A DNA stretch of 64,000 nucleotides, taken from Trichopria drosophilae (Eukaryota; Arthropoda; Insecta; Hymenoptera; Diapriidae). Shown one piece after another: positions 44,723 through 55,839 of the stretch (position 1 is its first letter; each line of letters begins with the position of its first letter). The position numbers were made by a program, and so were the translations under genes. The DNA lies in assembly GCA_030407085.1 (NCBI GenBank), contig CM059587.1:47268501-47332500 (forward strand), given 5' to 3'. The notes beneath the pieces were generated by a model. That model was not told the origin of the DNA. It saw nothing but the letters and a program-made list of their open reading frames with translations, and searched no databases.

Positions 44723-45922
44723 TCAGGAGTCAGAAGTTTTGGTCGGAATCTCCTCAGTTTTCCAAAACTTTTCCATGAGTTTTAGAAGTTGGACCTGCTC
44801 ATTGCAGGTATAAACTGTTATGTGTAAGGAAACGGAAGGTACTGCAGTATTAACCGGACCGGAAAGCAGCCACCCGAATATCGATTGTTGAGCAATCGGC
44901 TGATCAGGTGATCCCTTGAGCAAACCTTCTTTAACGATGGAGCCATAAAGGTCGGCTCCAAGGATCATTTGAATAGGAGCGTCTCTGCCTGGATTCTTAT
45001 CTGCTAGGGAAACGTATCTCAAATGAAGCCATTGATTTACCGACCCCTTAAAGCGTAGCTGATAGGTCGTGAGGTCTTTGAGGACAAGAGTTTGTGCAGA
45101 AAGTGTCGGACTAGAAGTATGCACCGGTGTTATTGTTAGTGCCGCAGTGTATCGGGCCACACCAGCAGAAGAGCTGCCAACATCAGAAACCTGAGTTGGA
45201 CAATGGTACAAGATCGGCCGAAGGGCATTGACGACCTTCTCCGCGACGAGAGTTGCCATTGAACCAGGGTCAATCAGGGCTCTTAGCTTCATGGACCGAC
45301 CTTTTGATGAATGGACCAGTATTGTAGCCGTGGCCAAGAGTATTGACGATTGTACCGTAGGAGAGCTTGAAGTTAGATGCGTACGTGCTTCATTTGCCGG
45401 GACAGCTGGATTGGGCGGCACTAGAGAGACCGTACTTATTGACTCGGTATCCGAGTGGGGTGAATCTCCTTCCTGCGATCGATGTAGCATCGTATGATGT
45501 TTTTTCTTACACCTAAAACAAGAGTGCTTACTAGTACACGTGGCTAGAATATGATTTGACAGGCAATTTATGCATAATTTTTGACGTTTTAAAATTTCGA
45601 ATCGTTGAGCAACTGTCATGTTTTGAAATTTATGGCACAATCGTAAATTATGACTTGCTTTGCAAAGCGGACAGGCACGCGAAGTAGCCGCAATTGTAAG
45701 CGTTTGGACATGCGATTTTACCGTTTTGGCATTAAAATTGGTGGCAACCCTTTTTGGTGTGTCAAGCTTAATTGATTCAAGAGCGCGCGCGCGTTTTAAT
45801 AAGAAATCTCGAAGTTGATCAAAGGTATGATAATCTGTCGAGGAAACGATACAAAGTTCGCAAGACTTTCTGGTCACAGCATCCAATTTTTGCACCGTTA
45901 AATAGACTAAGATAGCACTCAA
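44723..45922 (-). pseudogene. BEL/Pao gag C-terminus with zinc knuckles and aspartic protease
   Basis: A 399-residue open stretch. The N-terminal part continues the gag capsid region (LVYLTVQKLDAVTRKSCELC). Residues about 80-150 hold Cys/His clusters: CPLCKASHNLRLCHKF, CINCLSNHILATCTSKHSC and FRCKKKHHTMLH, nucleic-acid-binding knuckles typical of BEL/Pao. The protease motif is LRALIDPGSMATLVAEKVVN at about residue 212. The usual DSGS/DTGS is DPGS here, so Pro replaces Ser/Thr next to the catalytic Asp, which may lower activity. QMILGADLYGSIVKEGL and FGWLLSGPV follow, as in related polyproteins. The frame passes toward RT with a change at 44680-44723. Confidence 0.9.
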
Positions 45923-46674
45923 TTGGTCGATTGGAAAATTTTAAGTTTTTAGTGCTGCAAGTGACTCAACCTATTTGTCGTGTAAAAATAAGAGTCCCGA
46001 AGCACTTTCGGTTTGCAATGGTCGAATTGAAAATAGAGTATCAAAATGAGAATTGACTATTGATAAGGTGTACGCAAATCTCGTCTTAAGAACTTGCCAC
46101 GCTTCATCAAATGCATTGGAAGTTACTGCGATATGATTAATTAATGCAGCTGGCTCTGGAGCCAGTGAATTTTTCAAGTAATGAAAACGTTTCAAGTTAT
46201 CAAGCGAGGCATCATTTATTACTAAATTAGTAAAAGAATCACTGAACGAATTCCAGTGTTCAAAATGTCCATCAAATTTAGGTATGATAATTTTGGGTAA
46301 AACCGTATTCCGTTGCAGCTGGGTGCAGTCCGTCACTGAAGTCGAATGCAGTGGATAAGCAGACACACTACGTGTCAGGCTGTGGATGGCGCCATCGATG
46401 TCACCAACAATGTCGAAATAAATTTGCTCGTGCGACAGGAACACGTAATCAGCCAGATAAGGTAGATCCAAATCAGCAAGCGTAATTGTAGCTTGTAGAT
46501 TCTCGTAGAGATTGCAGTAGCGTGTCCACAACTGATTGTATGCTCCAATCGGACCTTCAATCTACCTGGAGTGCGATTGGCTTCGATGGAGGCCTGCTTG
46601 AAGCTATGCTGCATTTCCTCAAAACATTGCAGCAACTGAGAAATGAGGCCGTCGGCGGTCAACGCAGCATCCAT
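45923..46674 (-). pseudogene. BEL/Pao gag N-terminal and capsid region
   Basis: ATG at 46674 begins MDAALTADGLISQLLQCFEE. The frame changes near 46530 to one with LQATITLADLDLPYLADYVF, LPKIIIPKFDGHFEHWNSFS, DSFTNLVINDASLDNLKRFH, YLKNSLAPEPAALINHIAVT and AFDEAWQVLKTRFA. This block is diagnostic of BEL/Pao gag proteins. A stop and frame change at 45923-45970 separate it from the knuckle/protease frame. Gag forms the particle that carries the element RNA. Confidence 0.9.
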
Positions 46675-47742
46675 GGTCGGTTCAATTAATTGTGTTGTTG
46701 GAACCTGTAAGATGCCGGAAAAGTTAAGAGATTGGTCGAGGAACTCGGTCGAGGAACTCGTTGAAAGTGACAGCAGTAGCGTTACTGTCTAAAATTTCAC
46801 CAATAGCGGTAGAACTGCGACGAAGTCGACGCCGAAGAGACAGATCGCAACTTAACAGCTGAGACAGTGACATGTGCTGTGAGTAATCACTGGATTGCAG
46901 TGTAAATAAATTGACATAATTTTACCAAGTTTTAAGCGTAGAAAATAGAACGAAGTTCCAATAGAAAGAGAATCCTCGATGACCTTGAGATACTCCCGCT
47001 TGGATTGGTAGGCCTTCGAGCAGGACAACGACGCTGAAGAATGTGCGCAGTAATCCGAAATCGTTGTCGGGTTTCTCCGTGAAGCATCGGGGGGGTCGTC
47101 AAAAACTGGGCGTCGTCAAAATCGTCTTCTTCGGGCTTCGTCTAGGAAGGGGTGTGACGTAACAGACTTGGCTGGATGCTATTGGCCGAAATCCAATATG
47201 GTCGACTTTTGAGCGCGTCGTTGCAAAATGGCGAATGACCGCGTGTGACGCTAAGTGAAATGTACGCCTAAACACAAAATGCGTTTCAGAAATGTGGCTC
47301 AACGCGAAAGTCTTGAGCCGATGCACTGGCACATAATACTGAGAAAAAGAGTCGTGACAATAAAGCGAACTAATGAAGTTGTGACGTAGATTGCAACTTA
47401 TAGAAATGTTTATAAACCGTGGAGCGCGGAGACCGAGAGCCAAGACGCGCACACGACGCGAAACGAGAAAGCGGATGAAATTCTACTTCGTACTCGCAAG
47501 GACGAAAAGGTTCAATGAAAACGAGGAGGCCGAAAGGCAACGAGTTCGCAATACAGCGAATCGAGAGTGCGGGCAGACGCCGCTGTAAGAACTCGACAAA
47601 ACCACAATGACAAGCGCGAAAGCCGAAAGCTAAAGACGCGCACACTGTATTGCTCACTCACGAAAACGTCGATGTCCGAATTTTCGTCAGTGCTCTTAAA
47701 ATACACTTTAAATGTCACTCGTTTGCGCACTGAATTTTCACT
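46675..47742 (-). other. BEL/Pao leader between primer-binding site and gag
   Basis: About 1.07 kb of untranslated leader. Open frames on both strands (47099-47818) conflict and show no domain. Long leaders are common in BEL/Pao elements. Confidence 0.6.
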
Positions 47743-47762
47743 CGATCCTGGCAGGATCGCCA
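47743..47762 (-). promoter_or_regulatory. tRNA-type primer-binding site of the BEL/Pao element
   Basis: The minus strand reads TGGCGATCCTGCCAGGATCG, three bases after the 5' LTR end (GAAAACA). It starts with the complement of CCA and matches the 3' end expected of an insect tRNA-Arg (TGGCGATCCTGCCAGGA). The tRNA identity is from memory and should be checked. Confidence 0.75.
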
Positions 47763-47765
47763 AAA

Positions 47766-48144
47766 TGTTTTCTGAAGGATGTAGGTCCAGGTCAAGTATA
47801 CAAAAAGAGTCACATTAAAGCACACAAACTAATTTATTTTCTGAGCGTTCGTACAGATTGGTGTTTCTATAATTTTGGTGTACGTCACAAACACGATTCG
47901 AATGCACTGAGACATCGAACAAGACTGCCGGTGTCGATGCGTCGCTTCGTCGATGACGAACGGACGGGAGATCGAGGGGGACTTAGCGTCGAATATTGCC
48001 GAGAGCAGCCGATAGGGGTCGAATCGAAGGCAAGCGCCAGCGCCGTAACCGTCGCGACTCTAGGGTACCGAATCGTAGGCCAAAAACGCGGTTTGGTCGA
48101 ACATAAAGGACGATCGGTCGTCCTGCAATATGCATACTGCGACA
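47766..48144 (-). repeat. BEL/Pao 5' LTR
   Basis: 379 bp. In element orientation it starts TGTCGCAG at 48144 and ends GAAAACA at 47766, next to the primer-binding site. Pairs with 41115-41489. Confidence 0.92.
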
Positions 48145-48896
48145 AACTTATTTTGTTCATTGTTTAGAATACCATTTATTCACAAGAACTTTTTTACAAA
48201 AATATATATTGAAAAATAAGCAATAAAGAAATGTTATGCATCTTACACATTTTTCAGAACAATTCCTATGAATAAATAATATTCAAAATCTTCAAAATAT
48301 ACAAAAATTACAAAATGAATATTTTTTAAATACTCAAAAAATTACAGAAAATTGCGACATTCATTATAGAGTCCATTAATTTTTGTACACTCGGAACCTG
48401 TTTCCACCTAAGGAAAAAAGCTTCTTTAAAAAAGTTAGTCCTGGACGCAGTTGTTCCTACGCCTCTTAATCAATTGTTTCAACAAATCCGCGTGCTTTGT
48501 TCACTTTCTATGCACTTAAAACAATATTTTAGATACGAAAAGAATCTTTTGATAAAAATTGTTCTTTTTTATAAAGCTTCTTTAGTTAGCATGGGTTTAT
48601 TATAAGTTAATATGGGTCGATTTATTGTCAACTATCTGTCGAAACTTAGTTAAATATGAGATTGCTAGATTTCACGCAAAGTCCGCTTTCAGGTAAAGTA
48701 ATGGTTGATGTAGTATCGATTAATAGTCGGATATTGGTAGAATGACGGTCGTAAGTAACATCAACCGTCTAAAATTTTATCATATAACGTTGTATTGGGT
48801 ACGACATTAATAACAATTATCTGAAACAGACGGAGTAACAATTTAGTATAAATTTGCAATATTATTGGTGTTCGTCTCTTATATGTGGATGGAGAA
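48145..48896. other. No gene seen; AT-rich
   Basis: Spacer between the BEL/Pao element and element B. The last four bases, AGAA (48893-48896), are the left target-site copy of element B. Confidence 0.6.
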
Positions 48897-49736
48897 GGGG
48901 CGTTCCACGTCAAGTGGGCCACTTTTATTTGAAAGTAAACATATTCTTAATTTCAGCATGTGCACTCTTCAATGACATGTAAGTATAGTCGATTCCGATT
49001 GCGACTGAAAAAGTTGCAAAATAAAAAAACATTGGCACAATTTGCAATTATAAGATTTTTAGTTCTTATCTTACTGAAAGTATTTGTACAGAATTGCAGT
49101 TAGAAAAAAAAATATTTTGCGAGACTAATTTTGTAGTTTTTTGGACGAGCTTTCTTATAAAAATATTTATTTAAAATTATATGCGTAAATAATGGCCAAA
49201 AAATTTTCATTCCAGTTTTTGAAAAACTTGGACCCATTTTAAAATTCAAAAAAATTTTCAAAAACATCCTTTTTCCAGTAGAAAATAACTGGTATATTCA
49301 AAAATAGGGGCCGAATATTGTAAGTACCGAAAAAAATCGATTTTCAGCGACCTACGAAACAGAAGGCCCCTGAAATACATGTAAACCAAGGCAATCCAGG
49401 GGCCTTCTACTTTCTAAATTCAATCTTGTATATCTCCGCTAATAATTATCGTACGGAAATGATTTTTTTTCCATTTTCAAGATAATTAAAAAGCCTTGTA
49501 TATGAAATTATCAAAATTTTAGTAATTCTTGACTGCCAGTGTGGAAAAATGAAATAATTTTATATTCAATTTGCGGTACGATATTGATGTACCATTTCCT
49601 TTGCCGAGTTATTACTTATGTTTTCTGGTTCGCTGAATACGAAAAAATAAAAAAGATGCTAGCGGATCCCTCGACCTTGAAAGTTGATATTTCGAGTTCA
49701 AGTTGACCTTAAAAATCGTTATTTCGAGATCCAAAA
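48897..49736 (+). repeat. Left terminal inverted repeat of element B
   Basis: About 840 bp, pairing with 53014-53814. 'ctggggccttcta'-type and 'attcggcccctatttttgaa'-type blocks are mirrored. Inner end at 'atttcgagatccaaaa'. Confidence 0.88.
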
Positions 49737-50852
49737 GGCTTAAGCACTATATTAAAGTCAGTACGTATTAAAATATTGTACAATTAGACGAATTAGCCAT
49801 TCACTAGTATGTGACGTAGTAACCTTGGCCGACACCAGGCGAGAGCATGCTTCTCACAGCCTACCTTGCGCTCTCGTTAGAGAAATGGAATCTCGCGTGA
49901 ATATACGGAAGCAAGCGCCAACCTATTGCAATACTTGGCGTTGCTACTTGGACGAATGTTTTGTGTTTAGGGCTGCTGTATGCGCTACACACGGAGAGAA
50001 AAGTTCCGCAAATTTCATCTTATTTTCGTTTGTAAATTCACCCGTACCGAGTAAGGTAAACGCAATATTTCAATACTACAGTTATTAGAGGACTTTTTCC
50101 CAATGAGTGCAGCGTCGGCGCAGTAATACCAACATTCCACGTGCAATGTGGTTTTCCCGCGACAGCCGGTGTGTTTGCCTGTATGTGATGTGAAAAATTC
50201 TCTGAAAACCATATGTAATAAATATTTGTAAAAAACATTTTAATCTCGTGGAAGTTAGAACGATTTGTTCAACGATTCGAGGGTTGAGTAATATACCGAG
50301 TGGATATGTGCGCGTAGAATATACGAAAACGTAGCCTCTCATATGTCACGAATTGTTGCTTTTGGATTTGAATTTACTTTATATATACTTAGTTTATATT
50401 TTACAGTCAGAAGTATACATTTTCCACGATTATCACTGGTATTTTAGTATACATTGTTTCTATATACTGTAAAATTACTTTAATAATTCCTAGCAATACA
50501 TATGCAATGTACGGAACCTAAAATTATAATACTGAACGGTTTTTAAAGAATTCGCTAATTTTCTCTTTAATAAGCTCTGCAGATTCTGCTGAATAATCCT
50601 ATATATTTTACCCTATTCATATAAGCCGAGTTCTGCTTTAAGCCATCCTGTATCCTTTATAGGCGACTCCTGTAATTTCTGCAGTATGTAGACTGCCGGA
50701 GATACTCCCGCAAAAATTACCGGAATGCCTAGCAGAAAATACCTAACTTTTCTCTCCGTGCATCGGTATATTGCTATTTGTTTTGACTGAGGTTATTTCA
50801 TTAGGATATTTTTATTCATCTCCTTTTATATTTTGTTTCTCATATTAAAATA
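49737..50852. other. Element B 5' region, no gene seen
   Basis: Lies between the left inverted repeat and the transposase ATG. Contains a frame of 87 codons at 49825-50088 with no domain. Likely holds the transposase promoter. No TATA box can be assigned with confidence. Confidence 0.45.
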
Positions 50853-52689
50853 ATGTCGCGAAATTTTCATGATCGCTGCTGCAATCCTTTTAAAAAATCC
50901 AATCATACTAAAAAAGTACCTTCATCTACTCTTCGAAAAATATCCAAAACGCAACTGGAAAAAGTAAAAGATATCGCTGAAGATGCCTTAATTTGTTCCC
51001 CATGTCGTAAAGAACTGAATTCGATGAACAATGATTTGATTAAATCTAATATAGCGTTAGATAGTTATGCTGGTCCATCTCAAGATTCTGAAAATCCGTC
51101 TCCTCCGCCACCGAAAAAGTAACTACTTCTGGAAGACTTCACCCACGATGAAGATTACATTGATGATGCTGACGATACGGAATCATTTAATAAGGAACTC
51201 ACTGGAATTGTACCATGCCGACATGATTGCGAAATCTTACAAAAACTGCTGGTCAAATTTGCGCACCCTGAAGCAACATCCGTTGAAAGATTCCAGATAT
51301 TAACACTAGCGCCTGATTCTTGGGGTATTAGAAAAACAGCAGATATTTTTGGTTGTTCTCGTAGACTTGTAAAAAGTCCAAAAGAAAAATTGAATACCCA
51401 TGGCACTAACGCGATTCTAATGAAACCAGATTTTAAACAAGGAAAGTCACTAGCTCACGACGTAAAAAATGTTGTTATATCTTTTTATGAGAGTGATGAG
51501 AATAGTCGAATTTTACCTGGTAAAAAAGACTGGATGTCCGTAAAACAAATCGATGGAACCAAAAGCAAATCCAGAAGCGATTGGTTTTGTGTAATTTGAA
51601 TTAGCTTTACGAAAATTTTAAAACTTCTAACCCTCACCTTGTTCTCTTAGATCAAAAAATTGTGTCCTCGCAGGTGCAAACGGAACGCACATAGTCTGTG
51701 TTTGTGTCTATCACCAAAATGTGAAATTGATGATCGATTGTAGTGGGCTTCCTCGATTGACAAAAAATTCAGCAATACCTTTACCAACTTATAAAGAATG
51801 CTTGAATTGCATCGTTTGTTCCTCTTCATCTTCAGATTGCTATTTCAACAGGTGTAAAAATTGTCCAGGTACGGAAATAATTAAAAACCATCTACAGGAA
51901 TTGTTTGATAAAGAGAGTATCAAAAATGTACAGTATCAAGTGTGGAATAATACAGATAGAGCTACCATGGCAACAGAAATGCGCCCGGTTGATGAGTTCA
52001 TTGATGTTTTGTGTGAAAAAATGGTTGCACTCAAAACGCATCATTATGTTGCTAAAGCGCAATCTGATTATTCTACATTTAAACAACAAAATTTACGAGA
52101 TGGAGACGTGCTAGTACAACTTGATTTTTCAGAAAACTATGCATTCGTAGCACAAGATGCGGCCCAGTCCTTTCACTGGAATAATAACCAAGCCTCAATC
52201 CACACTATAATATGTTATTACAAGATTAATGGCGAGTTAAACTATGAGACGTTTGCTATCATTTCAGACGATTTAGCGCATAATACTATTGCTGTATACG
52301 CATCACAACAATTAATAATAAATTATTTGAAACAAAAGATTGCAGTTAATCACATGATATACTTCTCAGATGGGACAGGCCAGCACTATAAGAATAAGTT
52401 TAACTTTGCTAATCTGATAAATCATTTCAATGACTTTGGCGTCACGGCCGAGTACTTTAAAAGTACGGTCGCATTATTCTCTTCGAAATTAACGCACAAA
52501 GATCTTTAAATACAGTTAAAAGAAAGATTTAGCCAGGCGAAAATAATTCCCGGCACACTCCGTTATCACTCGTTCACTCCAGATGCTAACAGTAACATTC
52601 AATTAAAAGAATACAGTTCCAGTGATACTCAAATTACATTCTCCACTAAACCGAAAGCGAAGCGAATGAAAAAAACTGATAACTTGTGA
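50853..52689 (+). pseudogene. DDE-like transposase of element B (one stop, at least two frameshifts)
   Basis: ATG at 50853 gives MSRNFHDRCCNPFKKSNHTK. TAA at 51120 is a single in-frame stop; the same frame continues to 51597 with GIVPCRHDCEILQKLLVKFA, WGIRKTADIFGCSRRLVKSP (helix-turn-helix-like) and FYESDENSRILPGKKDWMSV. After frameshifts in 51560-51690 another frame gives GTHIVCVCVYHQNVKLMIDC, a Cys cluster (CLNCIVC ... NRCKNCPG), LVQLDFSENYAFVAQDAAQS (first Asp), MIYFSDGTGQHYKNKFNFAN (second Asp) and FGVTAEYF (candidate Glu). The GKGACDG block of element A is lost in a local deletion near 52455-52500. A C-terminal tail resumes at RFSQAKIIPGTLRYHSFTP (from about 52531) and stops at 52689. 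Presumed transposase; no superfamily assigned. Confidence 0.78.
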
Positions 52690-52762
52690 TAGGCGGGTTA
52701 CAAATTTCTACCACTTTGAACATGTAAATATTTTTGTTTTAAGCACAAATAAGAATCGCAAC

Positions 52763-52855
52763 GTGAGAGGCAAGGAACTCACGTAAATCAAGCACCCCAA
52801 AGGGGTCGTTATTTCGCCACGTCCATGTCGTCGATCCTGGGTAACGCTAAGAGCG
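52763..52855 (+). other. Conserved noncoding block downstream of element B transposase
   Basis: GTGAGAGGCAAGGAACTCAC, 'aagcaccccaa', 'cacgtccatgtcgt' and 'gatcctgggtaacgctaaga' match the block in element A in order and spacing. It lies about 75 bp after the transposase stop. Possible hairpins are GTGAG/CTCAC and ACCCC-AA-AGGGGT. Confidence 0.7.
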
Positions 52856-53013
52856 AAAGTAAAACTTAGCGGGTTAAAGTAGAAGCTTTAGGTAAATAAC
52901 GATTTTCAAGATCAAAGACTTCCCCAGCATCTTTGTGCTATGTTTTTTGTACTCAGCATGTCAAAAAACGTGGATATACCAACTTTGAGACTAGAACAAA
53001 TAAAAAAACGATT

Positions 53014-53814
53014 TTTTGGATCTCGAAATAGCGATTTTTAAGGTCAACTTGAACTTGAAATATCACCTTTCAACGTCGAGGGTTCCGCCAGCATCTTCTT
53101 TTTTATTTTTTCGTATTCAGCGAACCAAAAAAATAATTGAATATGAAATTATTTCATTTTTACACACTTGCAGTCAAGAAATACTAAAATTTTAATAGTT
53201 TCATATACAAGGCGTTTTAATTATTTTGAAAATGAAAAAATTCATTTCCGTACGATAATTATTACCGGAGATATACAAGATTAAATTTAGAAAGTAGAAG
53301 GCCCCTGGATTGCCTTAGTTTATATGGGCCTTCAGTTTCGTAGGTCGCTGAAAATCGATTTTTTTCGGTACTTACAATATTCGGCCCCTATTTTTGAATA
53401 TACCAGTTATTTCCTACTGGAAAAAGGATGTTTTTGAAATTTTTTTAGAATTTTAAAATGGGTCCAAGTTTTTCAAAAATTGGAATACAAAATTTTTTTC
53501 ATTTTTTTGGCCATTATTTACGCGTATAATTTTAAACAAATATTTTTATAAGAAAGCTCGTCCAAAAATCTACAAAATTAGTCTCGCAAAATATTTTTTT
53601 TTCCAACTGCAATTCTGTACAAATACTTTCAGTAAGATAAGAACTAAAAATCTTATAATTGCAAATTGTGTCAATGTTTTTTTATTTTGCAACTTTTTCA
53701 GTCGCAATCGGTGAAAAACTCTAAGTTCTACATGTCATTGAAGAGTGCACATGCTGAAATTAAGAATATTTTTTACTTTCAAAAAAAAGTGGCCCACTTG
53801 ACATGGAACGCCCC
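53014..53814 (-). repeat. Right terminal inverted repeat of element B
   Basis: Inverse of 48897-49736, diverged at scattered sites. Followed by AGAA at 53815-53818. Confidence 0.88.
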
Positions 53815-53926
53815 AGAAGCAAAATGTTATACCAGTGTATTATCCAGTGTTTTTTTTGTATGTATTTTTTATTAAACATTAAAATTGGGCAGGAGGTGTA
53901 ACTTTCCGGAATAATCCTGTATATAT

Positions 53927-55839
53927 GGGGCATTTCGCAGAAAGTAATCTACCCTGAAAAACGAAAGTTTCTGAATAGCTCTGAAATTTTTGAAATCGAT
54001 TGTCCTATTGATGAAATAAAGCTTTGGTAAAAATGTTAAGACTTTATTCCACGCGCTTTCCTTGTAATAGGGTCTTTAATTTCTACCGTATTGTAAGGGT
54101 AAATATAGAATATTAAGTGAAATTGATGAATTCATCAAATTTTCTTAAAATTAATATTAAAAGTTGTTTTTTCTTGAGGATAGGGCTTCTGTGATTGGAA
54201 TCAATAAAATTTTATAAAATAGCAGGATCCCTTCTCAACAAAAAAGTATCAGACGTCCAAGACCGCTGGATCCGACGGTATCGATCGGAATCACAGCATG
54301 GTACTTTTACGTTCCTGCCATCGTAGTAGCATCAGCAAATCTTATTATATTAATTTCATAATCCGATTTGAAAATGAAAAAGATTCGAGTTAAACAACTT
54401 TTGCCCATCGATATAAGGCTTCGGTAGGTAAAATATGATTTTTTGCTGATGCTTGACGACTTGCTCGAGCAGCAGGCCTTTTTAGACAGATCCGGCTGTC
54501 GAAAGGACCCTTTCCCTGGGCAGTGGCATGGAAATACCTCTCTGCAGCGGTTCCAAAATAACTTTTATGACACTCCAGATTTTTGAAATTTGTATTTATT
54601 TTTAAAGTGTTGAGCAGCACTATCCGTGCTGTAAAATATCTTAGATGGTGTGAAATTTATTTCCAAATATTTTACAATGATTTTGTAACACTCGTACATG
54701 GCTATAGTATCATGTTTTAGATTGTCTGATAATATTGCCATACTATATGTGGTGTTTCAAAGTCCTTCTTCCTTGTAATATGCAACCACCATCAAAATTG
54801 AGCATTTATTATTGTTCCAATGGAACGATTGAGCGGCGTTCTGAACAACAAACGCATAATTTTCTGCAAAATCACATTGAATCATAAACTCATTTTCATG
54901 CAGTCCATTTTTCAACTCTTTAACATAAGATGTTTCCATTTTGGGTATGAAATCGTGAGGTTTTAATTTCTGTAACAGGTGACCAGAAGTTGTTCAATGA
55001 AATTATCTGTGTCCGCTATTTCTGTTTTTAAAGTACTTCTATCTTTGTGCTGCCACACCTGAAATTGACATTTGAAATGATCTTTCAGATCTTCTTTGCT
55101 GGACTTGAATCGCATAGACCAAGATGATATTTGGAGGTTGAGGTGCCAGATTTAATTTGTTGTAACCATTGAAGGTATGATTTGAGGGGAAGTGCAAAAT
55201 TTTTAGTTCTTTTTAGAAGCATTCCGCTGCTTCCAGCAAGAACACAGTGACCTAGTCTAAGCTGAGAAAATTTCGTAAGTCCAATTTTCTCATTTAGTTA
55301 CTTCTTTTCAAATATATGATGTAATTCAGAACGATTACTCAAAATGAGTCGCTTTTGTACCTGTTCTCGAGAATCATCTTCTTTTCGTACTGAAACAAAA
55401 TCGTTCATTCCAGGTAAATGACGGCTATTTTAATCGTCTTCACAGAATGCTTTACGAAGGTTTTCTGTATCAGTGCCCATTTTTCTGCCTCCTTTTTTTC
55501 GATATGATGATGTTAAAATATCATTGTCCTTCACGAATGTTTGTGATTTTCGAACCTGCTGTGCTGAAGAATTAAATTTAGTTGCCACTTTATTCGACCC
55601 CACGATTTTGATACGAGAATGATTAGCAATAATTTCTCTGGATTACTCGTGGATTTCTGAAATTTCTCTTTTTTCTGCTCCAAAGCTTCAACGCCAGCAT
55701 GATTGTGTTCACCATTGCAGTCTAAGGCTACTTTTTTCAGGGGTGATGGAGAGTGAGTAATCATTATCATCATCATCATTATATCATACGTTGCATGTTC
55801 TTCTTCAAAACGATCATTATCATTCTCACCGTCGGGCAC
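53927..55839 (-). pseudogene. Element C: decayed third member of the A/B transposase family
   Basis: On the minus strand 55531-55839 may be the N-terminus (an acidic/HTS-rich frame from MPDGENDNDR). 54757-54939 reads FMIQCDFAENYAFVVQNAAQ and SFHWNNNKCSILMVVAYYKE. 54390-54620 reads FGTAAERYFHATAQGKGPFD and PTEALYRWAKVV. These are the first catalytic block and the Glu/GKG block of the A/B proteins. The second-Asp block between them is missing or ruined. GGGGCATTTCGC at about 53937, left of the gene, resembles the A and B termini. No matching right end was found, so the element limits are unknown. Confidence 0.65.

Larger units (their letters stand above)
41115..48144 (-). mobile_element. BEL/Pao LTR retrotransposon, full length, frames broken
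   Basis: 7,030 bp with LTRs at 41115-41489 and 47766-48144, starting TGTTTTC and ending GCGACA in plus orientation. The flanks AATTT (41110-41114) and AACTT (48145-48149) look like a 5-bp target-site duplication with one change. On the minus strand the order is LTR, primer-binding site, gag, Cys/His knuckles, protease, RT, RNase H, integrase, polypurine tract, LTR, the BEL/Pao order. The LTRs are very similar apart from a short divergent block near 41451-41460 / 48091-48104, so insertion is fairly recent. Several stops and frameshifts disable gag and RT. Confidence 0.93.
48897..53814 (+). mobile_element. Element B: long-inverted-repeat DNA transposon, AGAA target-site duplication
   Basis: Starts GGGGCGTTCCACGTCAAGTG and ends with its inverse (GACATGGAACGCCCC, 53800-53814). 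AGAA lies at 48893-48896 and again at 53815-53818. The inverted repeats run 48897-49736 and 53014-53814 (about 0.8 kb). Inside the right repeat, 52900-53010 is a diverged direct duplicate of 53014-53130. The interior carries one transposase gene (50853-52689, broken) and a conserved block (52763-52855). The ends resemble those of element A (GGGCATTCCACGT). The superfamily is not identified; 4-bp duplications and very long inverted repeats are the visible hallmarks. Confidence 0.85.

Noticed and set aside
47099..48167. Frames of 60-151 codons over the BEL/Pao leader and 5' LTR
   Set aside because: They cross the LTR boundary and primer-binding site and conflict on both strands.
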